DNA of 64,000 nt from JBMOKT01 sp049323895 (GCA_049323895.1 JBMOKT010000008.1:1-64000), one strand, 5' to 3'; shown: positions 52,053 to 61,185, counted from the first letter of the stretch. The notes: generated by a model not told the origin, from the sequence alone. Translations and numbers: made by a program.

Positions 52053-53177
52053 TTATTTTTCAATTATAGTTTCTTTGATTTTAATACCCACATGTCTGCC
52101 TGCCTCACAGCTATAAGCTAATAGTTTTGTTCCAGGCTTAATTTCAGTTGCATTTAAAGGTTTCCCTTCCGCACCCATAATTCTAATATGCCAATCATCC
52201 TGAACCACTACGCTAATTTCCTTATTTTCCACTTCACCTTTGATTAGGAGTAACGGTCTGACTTCTATCTTAACCCTTCCCACACTTAACTCCCTAGTTT
52301 CACCTTGAGTATTTATACAAAGAACTTTACTGCCCGCTTTTAAATCGGTAAGGTATTCTGCCTTATCCTCGGGCATCCAGACATATGAATGAACAGCCCC
52401 TGCATTTACCCTGAAAGGACGTAGGTTCATATAAGGCAGATAGTGGGTTTCCGAACAAACAAAAATCCCCCCGTTAGATGTAGATCCAATTAGCATACCT
52501 TCATCCTGAGTCATTAAGCCTGTAGTATCTATACAAGCTCTTGCACCCATACCTATATGTTTTACCTCGGTAACTACAAGATGTTGTAAATCAATATGGT
52601 GAATTGCCTGACCTGCAAGATAATCACTTGTTTTTATAATTTCTGATAATTGAGAAGTAGCTAACAGTACCCCATCACTTCCCTGCTCCATTACTCCTAA
52701 TGCCACCTGTAAACCTTCGAAAATAGTTTCCCGCTTTAACAAAACTGTCCTATCTTTTTGCAGCCTAGCAATAATCAATTCCAAAGGGATATTTGTCGGC
52801 AGATCAAAATCTACCACTGCATAATCATATTTTTCCGCTTCTTGCCAAGCAGCTTCTAAAGCATCGCGATTAGAAATAAAAAGAGAAAGACATGTTTTGT
52901 ATCCCCGCTCCTTTGCCAAGTCTAAAAGTTGTTGATTTGTGGACATTACTATTTCCTCTTTGGGGATACCTTCCAACTCCGCCTTGTCTTCTATAAATAT
53001 CATAAATTCTGTTTTTAGTGGGAAGTGTCCGTCCTTGAGTTGAATTGGAGTTATTAAAACTTTATCAATATTAGAGTTATTAATAAGCCCCCAAATATCT
53101 TGCCGTTCCAGAGATATTTCTCGTCCATCAAACCAGATATTATTTAACTGGTATCCCTTTTTCTTAAAACTTGTCAT
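52053..53177 (-). CDS. 3-dehydroquinate synthase II/GriH-type enzyme
   Basis: This 374-residue protein is of the DHQ synthase II (AroB', MJ1249) and GriH family. Its signature is GMGARACIDTTGLMTQDEG near residue 210, followed by IGSTSNGGIFVCSETHYL and RPFRVNAGAVHSYVWMP. In archaea it makes dehydroquinate; in Streptomyces griseus GriH makes 3-amino-4-hydroxybenzoate together with GriI. The pairing with a GriI-type aldolase 80 bases downstream supports the second product, especially beside two aromatic-acid ligases. The ATG follows AAAGGATG. Confidence 0.87.
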   Translation of the reverse strand: MTSFKKKGYQLNNIWFDGREISLERQDIWGLINNSNIDKVLITPIQLKDGHFPLKTEFMIFIEDKAELEGIPKEEIVMSTNQQLLDLAKERGYKTCLSLFISNRDALEAAWQEAEKYDYAVVDFDLPTNIPLELIIARLQKDRTVLLKRETIFEGLQVALGVMEQGSDGVLLATSQLSEIIKTSDYLAGQAIHHIDLQHLVVTEVKHIGMGARACIDTTGLMTQDEGMLIGSTSNGGIFVCSETHYLPYMNLRPFRVNAGAVHSYVWMPEDKAEYLTDLKAGSKVLCINTQGETRELSVGRVKIEVRPLLLIKGEVENKEISVVVQDDWHIRIMGAEGKPLNATEIKPGTKLLAYSCEAGRHVGIKIKETIIEK

Positions 53178-53502
53178 ATTTTCATCCTTTCTAACAATTA
53201 AATAGCCTTATAACAATAGTTTATTTCCAAACCTATATTGTGGTTCTTAAACAAATTAAATTAGGATATTATTTTGCCAAACTTTAAACGAAAAAAGCTA
53301 CCAACTAAAGTAATTTTCTCTAATAGCAAATACCATATTTTGGAGGTAACATTTTACTTAGAAAACACAGTTTACACCGAGCCTTTAGCGACTGCGGAAG
53401 CCGATGTTGCTCTTATACTTATTACCTTGTTAAAGTTATACTTTTTGGATAAGTACAAAAAAATCCCTTACCACTTTAATAGTGATGCGGGATATTGCTT
53501 TA
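53178..53502. repeat. gap holding dispersed element copy 2
   Basis: The gap between ligase 2 and the DHQ synthase II gene holds the second copy of the dispersed element (53356-53457). A plus-strand open frame crosses it but has no good ribosome site and is not called. Confidence 0.55.
53356..53457. repeat. dispersed element, copy 2
   Basis: This is about 85% identical to 33058-33160. Most differences in the left part are transitions, and a 22-base core is unchanged. On the minus strand it follows a terminator-like hairpin in both places. Confidence 0.75.
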
Positions 53503-54759
53503 CTAAAGTTTTATGGGATTAAGATAAGTTTTCTTTTTCATTTCATCTAACGTGTAAATATAGCGAGGTTTACCAACTTCGGCTACTTGAAAAAGCTCAT
53601 TTCGGTTATAAATAGTTCCTTTAGGAACTATTTCTATTTCTAATTTAACCTTATATTTTTCTTCCAAACTATTGATTAAGTCAATATCTACAGTATCTCC
53701 CCTTTTTTCTTCTTCCACTACGAATTTTAATCCTTCAGGGTTTGGTCCGACTATCCAAAATCGTTGGCAGGGGAAGTGGGAAACGATTTCTGTCAAATCC
53801 CAGCAATCCAAAGTCCGGCTACCAAATTTAATTATGTCACTGCAACGTCCGTGATGTTCAAAAGAATATTCCTGACCGCAAGGACATTGCTCGGGTATTA
53901 TTCTAGCCCTATCTCCGGTCAGATACCTAATAATCGGTGCCGCCTGTTTCTTCAGAGTTGTAATTACAAGATTACCGGTTTTACCAGGTTCCAATTCAGT
54001 AATTAAATCATCATCTAAAATTTCAAAAATACACTCATCCTCTGAAATATGATGCCTTCCTAATTGACAGCTAGTTGATGCAGAACCTATTTCTGTCATT
54101 CCAAAATTATCGGTAATAGGTACTCCCCAGATACTTTCCAGTAATTTTCGTTTCCCAGCAGTAAGTGGTTCTCCCGCTGTAAAAACAACTCGCAGGTCAG
54201 GAAAATCTTTAGCAGGTTCTAGTCCCATAATTTCTGCAGTTTCAGCTAAGAGAAGAGCCTGTTGTGGTAAACCGGCTAAAACCGTAACCCTTAGTTTTTG
54301 CATTAAATCAATTACTCTTGTAAAGGGGGTGATGGTAGTCCTAGAGCTTGCAGGAATAACACATGCACCTTTTGCTTGAGCAGCAAAATGCAAGTTGTGT
54401 GCAATGGAAGATATTGCATAGGGAAATCTTATTAAAACAGTATCATTTTTTGTAAATTCAAGTCCACCAGAATTAATATTTTTAGCATGTAGACGAATAT
54501 CTTCTTTTGTTAACCAGGTAGAAATAGGTCTGCCTGTAGTCCCAAAGGATTCATGATACTGATAAAGCCTTTTATGTGGAACACATACTAAGCCAAAAGG
54601 TGAGCTTTTCCTGAGGTCTTCTTTGGTAGTTAAAGGAATTTTCTTAAATTGCTCGATGGAATTTAACGGTTTATCAGGAAGACGTTCACCATAAAAGGGT
54701 GCTTTTCGGCAGTGTTCAATAAGCTGATTTATGACCGTTAATGTATTTTTATGTACCAT
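53503..54759 (-). CDS. phenylacetate-CoA ligase-like adenylate-forming enzyme 2
   Basis: This 418-residue protein is the second PaaK-type enzyme of the cluster. It has the ATP-binding loop YHESFGTTGRPISTW near residue 68, TDNFGMTEIGSAS near residue 216, and the hinge YLTGDRARI with a Cys pair in PEQCPCGQEYSF near residue 288. It differs enough from ligase 1 to act on a different acid or partner (two ligases are expected if two aromatic units are joined). It is the first gene of the minus-strand group, with GGAGG before ATG. The gap upstream (54760-55063) holds its promoter and no gene. Confidence 0.83.
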   Translation of the reverse strand: MVHKNTLTVINQLIEHCRKAPFYGERLPDKPLNSIEQFKKIPLTTKEDLRKSSPFGLVCVPHKRLYQYHESFGTTGRPISTWLTKEDIRLHAKNINSGGLEFTKNDTVLIRFPYAISSIAHNLHFAAQAKGACVIPASSRTTITPFTRVIDLMQKLRVTVLAGLPQQALLLAETAEIMGLEPAKDFPDLRVVFTAGEPLTAGKRKLLESIWGVPITDNFGMTEIGSASTSCQLGRHHISEDECIFEILDDDLITELEPGKTGNLVITTLKKQAAPIIRYLTGDRARIIPEQCPCGQEYSFEHHGRCSDIIKFGSRTLDCWDLTEIVSHFPCQRFWIVGPNPEGLKFVVEEEKRGDTVDIDLINSLEEKYKVKLEIEIVPKGTIYNRNELFQVAEVGKPRYIYTLDEMKKKTYLNPIKL

Positions 54760-55063
54760 ATTTACCTCCTTAAAAAATCATCTCCCCTATAACGTGTGGG
54801 GAATACTGCTTTTTTCTCTTTTTTAGATAATATTCCTAACCTAACTAATTGATGATATTATCTATAAACATATCTTCGTCTTGTTTTTAGTAAACCTGCC
54901 AATTTTTAAGATAAGCAAAGTAATATTCACAATATGAAATAATTAAAGCAAATTTTAAGTACTTAACATAATTTATATTAGAAGAATTGTTCCTTACTAT
55001 TTAAGAAAGGAGTAATAGAGCATTAATGACCAAAGAGGACAAAAAAGAAACGAGGTGAATAAA
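54760..55063. other. AT-rich promoter region between divergent genes
   Basis: No gene is supported here. A ten-codon open frame (MTKEDKKETR) starts at 55026, with an AAAGGAG sequence well upstream. It ends inside the next gene's ribosome site and could be a short leader peptide. Confidence 0.5.
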
Positions 55064-55345
55064 ATGAGCAAATCTAAGATAATACCCAAAGAAGGCATAA
55101 AAAAAGTCCTCCAAGAGTTGGAGACAGCAGGAGCCTTAGAGAAATTGAAGGGAAACAATATTAAATCATCTGCCTCTAGGAACGGAAAACCAAAAATAGA
55201 TTTAACCCTTGTCCGTGAGTTTGTTCAAACAATTGAACAAATTGCCGCTTCAGAGACACGGGAGCTAACAAAGGATGAGTTTTTAAAAGCAATGGAAGCT
55301 ATAAAAGAATCCCTTTTCAGCCAGCTTGACAATCAAAAAAAATAG
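55064..55345 (+). CDS. small helical protein, unknown
   Basis: This 93-residue protein is charged and mostly helical, with VLQELETAGALEKLK near the start and EFLKAMEAIKESLFSQLDNQ near the end. It has no membrane segment and no recognised domain. The ATG eight bases after GAGG is used. It ends in a run of eight A (55335-55342) immediately before the stop, and a shifted frame continues as a plausible 28-residue tail to 55424. Whether that tail is ever translated is unknown. Confidence 0.6.
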   Translation: MSKSKIIPKEGIKKVLQELETAGALEKLKGNNIKSSASRNGKPKIDLTLVREFVQTIEQIAASETRELTKDEFLKAMEAIKESLFSQLDNQKK

Positions 55346-55513
55346 ATTGTTAAAAACCAACACTGTAGATATTAATGTAAGGAAACCAGGAGACGAAAAT
55401 CCAGTTGCTGTGGATACTGCTTAAGCTGGATATTAGTTGACTGGTATTTTCTTTTTTGCAACACATACTCTAAATTAATAAAAACTTCAGTCTTGATATA
55501 TTAAAGAAAATAA

Positions 55514-55533
55514 GCGAGCCCTAGAGGGCTCGC
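55514..55533 (-). terminator. terminator of the 51-residue gene
   Basis: GCGAGCCCT and AGGGCTCGC form a 9-bp stem. The T-rich TTATTTTCTTT follows on the minus strand. Confidence 0.75.
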
Positions 55534-55563
55534 AAGTGAAAATCTCTTAGAATAATATTAGAT

Positions 55564-55719
55564 TTAATTATTTTTGGCTTTAAATGCCTCAGGATTTAAC
55601 TGCTTAAACATTTCCCAAACTGCATTGGTTACTTCCTGCCCTGGCTTCTCCCCTTGTGAAGATTTTAAAACTGTATCGGTAAAATTACCTATAATAGATT
55701 TGAATTGTTGTTTATCCAC
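55564..55719 (-). CDS. 51-residue protein, unknown
   Basis: This small protein starts at a GTG seven bases after GGAGG. It has an amphipathic helical pattern (KQQFKSIIGNFTDTVLKSSQ, then VWEMFKQLNPEAFKAKNN). No domain was recognised. A clean ribosome site and a terminator right after the stop support a real gene. It is not a shadow of a larger gene. Confidence 0.65.
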   Translation of the reverse strand: MDKQQFKSIIGNFTDTVLKSSQGEKPGQEVTNAVWEMFKQLNPEAFKAKNN

Positions 55720-55905
55720 TTCTTTTCCTCCCTTCTTTGCAACTTTCGAGTAATATTATTTACTGTTTTCTTAGATTTTTAAATGATCTATATCTCTAAT
55801 ATAATAATATTCCAAATCAATGTCATGAGTGATTATAGTTTATAAAATCTATTATTTGAAGGCTAAATTTAAATAAAAGCTAATGTACCATGAATCAGCA
55901 CTAAT

Positions 55906-56955
55906 TTATTTTGCACCAATCTTAGAAGTCATTTGAACCAGACCTTCAGTCCACTTAATAGTTGTCTGAACAGGTCGGCTGACAGCCCATCCTGGTTTAG
56001 TGGGTAGTAGCAAATATTTAATTCTATCAAACTCAGAAAAAACTCTGACAGTCCCGGAAACTAAATCTTTATGCAGGTCAATGGAAATGCTGAAATCCAC
56101 TTCATTATCATTATCAATTAATATTGGGAGCGATGGATTAAACTTAAGAGAAAAACGTCCGGTCTTGCTGTAATCTCTAATGGAGGTAAGAAGTATTTCT
56201 TTTACATGCAGACGACCATTAACTTCCTCAGCATAAATCCTCTCATTATTTTGCTCAATAATTAAATTATTTCCTTCTCTTTCTATTATTTTATAAATCT
56301 TCACCAAAGGTCCATAATGATATTTCCAGACTTCACCTATAGAAAAGCCATTGGGTCGCTTAACCAGGTTGAGATTTTGGGATACTGTCCTAAACACACC
56401 TAGGCTGAACTCCTCAGAATAGTAGCCTTCCATACCTGTAAAAAAAATTGGAATCCAAATTTTTCTAGGAATTTTATATTCACAATTGTTAAAAAAAACG
56501 CTACTGCGCGGACTAGCCAGAGTACTTCTTTCTCTGTACATAATAGGTAAAGAAGTTTTTTTTGAATGTTCCCTAGGATTTATTAAACCATTATATTTAG
56601 TAGAGGGTTTTCCGGCACTATAAAAATTTAAATTTATATTTTCATTATTTATTGCTCTGAATTGCAAATTAATATAAGGCTTACCCTTATCTGTTAATTT
56701 AACATATTTAATCTCTGAAAATATGGTTTCCCTCATAGCCTTTGTATCTGACATTTGCTCATTATTAATATAGTCAATCTGACTTTGGTCATGTCTGGTT
56801 AAAATCACTCTAATTAAGGAACTATTATTTCCATCCTGAATCATAGCCTCGATCGCTTCATATTCAGGATGATTTTCAAGATATAACATAATATGAATAT
56901 CATTGCGGTTAAAAATTATTGAAAAAGGCTGGATGAAAAAATTATCTGCTTTCAT
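55906..56955 (-). CDS. unknown 349-residue protein
   Basis: This protein has alternating strands through most of its length, no signal peptide and no membrane helix. Regions such as YHYGPLVKIYKIIEREGNNL and FSISIDLHKDLVSGTVRVFSEF suggest a beta-rich structural or sugar-binding protein. No catalytic motif was seen. It stands alone, followed by a DUF401-type permease on the other side of its start. The ATG follows GGAGG. It may be a spore or surface protein, but this is open. Confidence 0.6.
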   Translation of the reverse strand: MKADNFFIQPFSIIFNRNDIHIMLYLENHPEYEAIEAMIQDGNNSSLIRVILTRHDQSQIDYINNEQMSDTKAMRETIFSEIKYVKLTDKGKPYINLQFRAINNENINLNFYSAGKPSTKYNGLINPREHSKKTSLPIMYRERSTLASPRSSVFFNNCEYKIPRKIWIPIFFTGMEGYYSEEFSLGVFRTVSQNLNLVKRPNGFSIGEVWKYHYGPLVKIYKIIEREGNNLIIEQNNERIYAEEVNGRLHVKEILLTSIRDYSKTGRFSLKFNPSLPILIDNDNEVDFSISIDLHKDLVSGTVRVFSEFDRIKYLLLPTKPGWAVSRPVQTTIKWTEGLVQMTSKIGAK

Positions 56956-57014
56956 TATATTCCTCCTCTACTTATGCTTTCTGTTGGAAATGTCATTGGA
57001 ATTTTCTTCTTGCT

Positions 57015-58223
57015 TTATAAATTCACTAAGACAATATATGTAATTACTCCCGTAAAAAACATTACAGGCAGGGTTATTTTGTATTCAGGGTAGAGTTCCT
57101 TAAGAGGGACACGGAAATATTCTACCGTAAGAGCTTGGCACATATGGATAGGTGAAATTAAATAGGCAGAATAAGCCGCAGTATAAATCAACATAGCTAG
57201 TGCAACCCTGTGTTCTAACTCAATGAGGGGCAGCACTAAGGGATACATCATACTTACTACTACGGAAACGTTAGCAGCGATATAGGAAAGCAAAAGGGTT
57301 ATTAATACCACAATAATTTCCAAAGGAATACCTAAGGTCAACAGTTTATCAATAAGGATGCTTAAGTCAGGAATACTTTTTATTATTTCCTTAAAGACCA
57401 TTACACCTGCAGCTGCATAAATAACGGGAAAATTTATGCCTTTAACAACTGTTTCTATTAAAGGTTTTTCTTCCTTACGAATGAAATATGTAAAAAGACA
57501 TCCAACAAGTAATGCAATATAGAAAGGCATCCAGAAAACTAAAAAAAGGGAAATAAGAATGGGTGAAGTATAAAGCAGGGTTGATAGCAGATATCTAAAT
57601 CTTTGCTGGTGGTTTACCTTCTTATTTAATTGTTCTTCCTTCAAGGGTTTTATATATACTAAATAAGCTGCCAGGAAACTCATGAGGGCGATGGGTATCT
57701 GGATAACAATAAATTTACCAATCGGTATTTCCGATATAAAAGAAGCATTTATTAAATGGACTGCTATGGGTAAAACAAAATACCAGGCATGACGAATATA
57801 AATATTAACTGCTGCCTTACGGGCATTAGAGAGTCCGACCCGGTCCCCTAGAGTGTCTAAAATTGGAGCAGCCACTATAGCACTGCCGGTAGCATTAAAG
57901 GTTGAAAGCAAAGAAGGAATAAAAAATACCAGCGCCTTGGTACTGTTAAACAGTTGCTCCAAGGATTCTACCATCCTGTCCAGTATCCCATAGGACTGCA
58001 TCATGGTGCTCAAAAATCCAATAAATACTACCGCCAAAACAAGTTCTATAGTATTACTTTCCATTAAACCTCGGAGGATTATCATACTAATTTCCTTAAC
58101 ACCCAGACCTGCAAATAAGGCTAGTACCACACCTCCCGAAATGACGGAAATTCCAATTGGGATTTTACGGTTTACCAGGATAATTATTAATGAGAAGGAT
58201 ATAAATAAACCAAATACCAACAA
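57015..58223 (-). CDS. DUF401-type membrane permease
   Basis: This 402-residue protein has about ten membrane segments. It matches the DUF401 type, with ISGGVVLALFAGLGVKE near the start, PSLLSTFNATGSAIVAAPIL near residue 104 and IHMCQALTVEYFRVPLKELY near the C-terminus. The family is related to ion-coupled dicarboxylate transporters. The substrate is unknown. The start is TTG nine bases after AAGAAGG, which is weaker than usual. The neighbour gene at 55906 is on the same strand downstream. Confidence 0.78.
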   Translation of the reverse strand: MLVFGLFISFSLIIILVNRKIPIGISVISGGVVLALFAGLGVKEISMIILRGLMESNTIELVLAVVFIGFLSTMMQSYGILDRMVESLEQLFNSTKALVFFIPSLLSTFNATGSAIVAAPILDTLGDRVGLSNARKAAVNIYIRHAWYFVLPIAVHLINASFISEIPIGKFIVIQIPIALMSFLAAYLVYIKPLKEEQLNKKVNHQQRFRYLLSTLLYTSPILISLFLVFWMPFYIALLVGCLFTYFIRKEEKPLIETVVKGINFPVIYAAAGVMVFKEIIKSIPDLSILIDKLLTLGIPLEIIVVLITLLLSYIAANVSVVVSMMYPLVLPLIELEHRVALAMLIYTAAYSAYLISPIHMCQALTVEYFRVPLKELYPEYKITLPVMFFTGVITYIVLVNL

Positions 58224-58365
58224 GACGAAACACCTTCTTAAAATGACTCAATAGACTAGATATTCTAATCAAACTCGGTAACTCCTTCTTTAGTCTATAA
58301 ATTGAAACCACGGGGTCCTGCGGATAAACGCGGATATAGCTGGTTTATGAAATACAACAGTATTT

Positions 58366-58395
58366 AAAAGGGCGGACACACATGTCCGCCCCTAC
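58366..58395. repeat. GGGCGGACA hairpin
   Basis: GGGCGGACA and TGTCCGCCC form a 9-bp stem, resembling the stem at 31578. Such GC-rich hairpins are common interspersed elements. Confidence 0.5.
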
Positions 58396-58410
58396 AAGAT
58401 ATTTGCTTTT

Positions 58411-58447
58411 TCTGTAGTACTGTAGTTACTGTAGCACTGTAGTCACT
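58411..58447. repeat. CTGTAG repeat array
   Basis: About four copies of ACTGTAG with one or two variable bases, related to the array at 37554. It lies just after the CopZ-like gene. Confidence 0.55.
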
Positions 58448-58462
58448 TACCACAAAGAATTA

Positions 58463-58699
58463 CTATAAAACCGTATAGCCCGCTTCCTCAATAGCCGCCT
58501 TTATAGCATCTACTGTTACCAAATCTGGATTATACTCAAATCTTACCTCTTTTTCTTCTAAACTTACCACGGCATTTGTTACACCATTCAGCTCATCGAC
58601 AGCCTTCTCTACTGAACCTTTGCAATGACCGCAGGTCATTCCTTCCACCTTTAAAACACCGGTATGAACATGGGATCCGCAGTTGCAGCACTCACACAT
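58463..58699 (-). CDS. CopZ-like heavy-metal-binding protein
   Basis: This 78-residue protein is an HMA-type metal chaperone with the GMTCGHCKGSVEKAV motif near residue 20. It carries an unusual N-terminal cysteine/histidine cluster (CECCNCGSHVH). Copper or another soft metal would bind the paired Cys. There is no P-type ATPase beside it. The ribosome site is GGAGG before ATG. It is a standalone gene. Confidence 0.85.
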   Translation of the reverse strand: MCECCNCGSHVHTGVLKVEGMTCGHCKGSVEKAVDELNGVTNAVVSLEEKEVRFEYNPDLVTVDAIKAAIEEAGYTVL

Positions 58700-58831
58700 A
58701 AGCCTCCAACCTCCTGTTTTATAATATAATTTAATTTTAAACTACCCTGGGGTATAGGTCAACTTATATAAATAGTATAAAATATATAAAAGCAATTCAC
58801 GGACATAATCAGTAGAAATGGAGTGAAAAAG

Positions 58832-59524
58832 ATGCTAGTAATTGGTCATCGTGGAGCAGGTGCATATTCACCCCATAATTCCAGGCAGTCTTTTGCACAG
58901 GCAATTGCCATGGGTGCTCAAATGATTGAGACAGACCTCAGGGTAACCCTGGATAATATTCCTGTAATCCATCATGACCCAGACACCTTGTGGGGACCAA
59001 TTGACCAATTAAAATGGGATGAGCTTAGGAAATACCCTCTGGAAAATGGTGAACATCTCCTTTCTCTGGAGGAAATGCTCCAGCTCTTTGGTCAAAAAGT
59101 TAGATTTAATCTGGAAATAAAACCAATCAGTGTTGCCGGCATTGACCCAATATTTTTCATTATAAATAGATATGCATTGCCTCAACCATTGATTTCCTCC
59201 TTTGCTCACAATATTATTAAATATTTACCCCGTTTAGAAAACTATGAAACTGCCCTGCTCGTTGAAGAAAGCCTTCCCATAGAAAATCTGCTGGCAACCC
59301 TTGAACAACTAAAAGTTTCCTGTCTTAATCTTTACTATCCGCTGCTAGATAAAGACTTAGCAGCTACAATTCATCATAATAATTACAAAGTAATAGTGTG
59401 GTCTGACTTCTTTTCGGAAATATGGAATCCTGTTGAAATGTACCGAAAAGCACATGGTCTGAAATGTGAAGGCTATATAACAGGTAAACCCAATCTTTTA
59501 ACCAACTTTCTAAAGTTTAGCTAG
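58832..59524 (+). CDS. glycerophosphodiester phosphodiesterase family protein
   Basis: This protein of about 230 residues is a TIM-barrel of the GDPD family. It has IGHRGAGAYSPHNSRQSF at the N-terminus, ETDLRVTLDNIPVIHHDP near residue 34, and NLEIKPI near residue 92. The catalytic His, Glu and Asp are present. It cleaves glycerophosphodiesters from phospholipid turnover. The ATG used follows GGAG by eight bases; an earlier GTG sits inside that site. It is followed by cardiolipin synthase, a related lipid gene. Confidence 0.85.
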   Translation: MLVIGHRGAGAYSPHNSRQSFAQAIAMGAQMIETDLRVTLDNIPVIHHDPDTLWGPIDQLKWDELRKYPLENGEHLLSLEEMLQLFGQKVRFNLEIKPISVAGIDPIFFIINRYALPQPLISSFAHNIIKYLPRLENYETALLVEESLPIENLLATLEQLKVSCLNLYYPLLDKDLAATIHHNNYKVIVWSDFFSEIWNPVEMYRKAHGLKCEGYITGKPNLLTNFLKFS

Positions 59525-59571
59525 TCCAGGTTTTGGGTATATTATTTACGGTCTTAAGGAGGTCGTAAATC

Positions 59572-61050
59572 TTGAAGATTTTGCAATTAAGCACTCTTTT
59601 ACCTGTAAGTCCGGCTTTAGAAATAGTGACCTTTATTTTTACATTAACTATTATATTTATTGGAATTGTTATATTTTTTGAAAATGATGACCCCTCCAAA
59701 ACTTTGGCCTGGCTGCTGGTCCTGGTGTTTTTCCCTGTGTTAGGATTTTTGTTGTATATATTTTTGGGACGTAAATTCCGCAAAATAAAAAGATATAAGA
59801 AAAAGGGGATTGAAAACCTGGCTGAGCTCTCTAAAATTATTACTAATGAATCCAGGCTTATCACTAAAGGGCAGGGATTTATTGATAAATACATCCCCCA
59901 TAAAAAAAAGCTGATAAATCTTATTACTACTTCTGCCAGTGCCCCCTTTACCATCAACAACAAAACTACCATCTTTAACAACGGAACCGACACCTTTCAA
60001 AGCTTTTTAGAGGAGATTGAAAAAGCGCAGCACCATATCCATTTGGAGTTCTACATATTTAGGGACGATAAAATTGGAACCGAAATAAAAGACCTGTTAA
60101 TAAGTAAAGCTCGCCAGGGGGTTAAGGTGCGATTTATTTATGATGGTTATGGAAGCATTCAATTAAGCAAAAGTTTTATTGAGGAAATGAAAAAAAACGG
60201 TATCCGAACAGTCTGTTTTGCCCCCGTGATCCTGCCCATTATTAACAACAGGATTAATTACCGCAATCATAGGAAGATATTAGTGGTGGACGGATCGGTG
60301 GGTTTTGTGGGAGGGATTAATGTCGGTGATGAATACCTGGGAAAAAGTGAGGATTTTTTTTATTGGCGTGATACCCATCTGCGTATAGAAGGCGATGCAG
60401 TCAAATTTTTGCAGCATATCTTCATCCAGGATTGGTATTTTGCTGCCAAAGAACGAATTAACGCAAAACAATATTATCCTGATTCCAGGGAAAACATAGG
60501 CGAAGAATTGGTTCAAATTGCTGCAAGCGGTCCAGATTCACCCTGGGAATCAATTATGCAAATGTATTTTTCCATGATTTCCACGGCGGATGAGTCCATC
60601 TACTTGACTACTCCCTATTTTATTCCCAACGGAAGTATATTAATGGCTTTAAAAAATGCTGCCTTAAGCGGTCTGGACGTACGGATTCTCATTCCCGGTA
60701 AGCCTGACAGCAGATTTGTCTTATGGGCGTCAATGTCTTACATTAATGAATTATTAGAAGCCGGTGTACGGGTTTATCAATATCAAAAAGGATTTATTCA
60801 CTCTAAAACCTTAATAGTTGATAGTCTTGTTTCATCAGTGGGGACTGCTAATATGGATTTGCGAAGCTTTAAACTTAATTTTGAAGTAAATGCATTTATT
60901 TATAATGAAGAATCAGCAAAACAGCTGGTATCAGACTTTTTCAATGATCTTAAAGACAGTAAAGAAATAGACTACTACATGTATCAGCAGAGATCCTTAG
61001 GCTTTAGATTCCTGGAATCTACCGCCCGTTTATTTTCACCACTGCTATAA
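59572..61050 (+). CDS. cls: cardiolipin synthase
   Basis: This 492-residue protein has two N-terminal membrane helices and two phospholipase-D HKD motifs: HRKILVVDGSVGFVGGIN near residue 235 and HSKTLIVDSLVSSVGTANMD near residue 410. It joins two phosphatidylglycerol molecules to make cardiolipin in the membrane. Length matches bacterial Cls (about 480-510). The start is TTG nine bases after GGAGG. It forms a lipid-related pair with the GDPD gene 47 bases upstream. Confidence 0.93.
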   Translation: MKILQLSTLLPVSPALEIVTFIFTLTIIFIGIVIFFENDDPSKTLAWLLVLVFFPVLGFLLYIFLGRKFRKIKRYKKKGIENLAELSKIITNESRLITKGQGFIDKYIPHKKKLINLITTSASAPFTINNKTTIFNNGTDTFQSFLEEIEKAQHHIHLEFYIFRDDKIGTEIKDLLISKARQGVKVRFIYDGYGSIQLSKSFIEEMKKNGIRTVCFAPVILPIINNRINYRNHRKILVVDGSVGFVGGINVGDEYLGKSEDFFYWRDTHLRIEGDAVKFLQHIFIQDWYFAAKERINAKQYYPDSRENIGEELVQIAASGPDSPWESIMQMYFSMISTADESIYLTTPYFIPNGSILMALKNAALSGLDVRILIPGKPDSRFVLWASMSYINELLEAGVRVYQYQKGFIHSKTLIVDSLVSSVGTANMDLRSFKLNFEVNAFIYNEESAKQLVSDFFNDLKDSKEIDYYMYQQRSLGFRFLESTARLFSPLL

Positions 61051-61185
61051 TTATGGAGAATTGAGAATTGAGAATAAATAACCGGAGTTCTATTGAAAAA
61101 ATCAAAAAGAGGATTTTACATATTAATATCGAAGTAATTATTATTCAATTTCTAACATCTAACTTCTAAAAAGGAGGTCATAACA

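Noticed and set aside
51178..53177. Archaeal-type shikimate pathway start
   Set aside because: Possible by family, but no other shikimate gene is near, and the aromatic-acid ligases and amidohydrolase point to a secondary metabolite. It is kept as an alternative only.
53274..53522. Plus-strand open frame of 82 codons crossing the dispersed element
   Set aside because: The other copy of the element has an in-frame stop, there is no good ribosome site, and it is antisense to the end of the ligase gene. It is better treated as part of the repeat.
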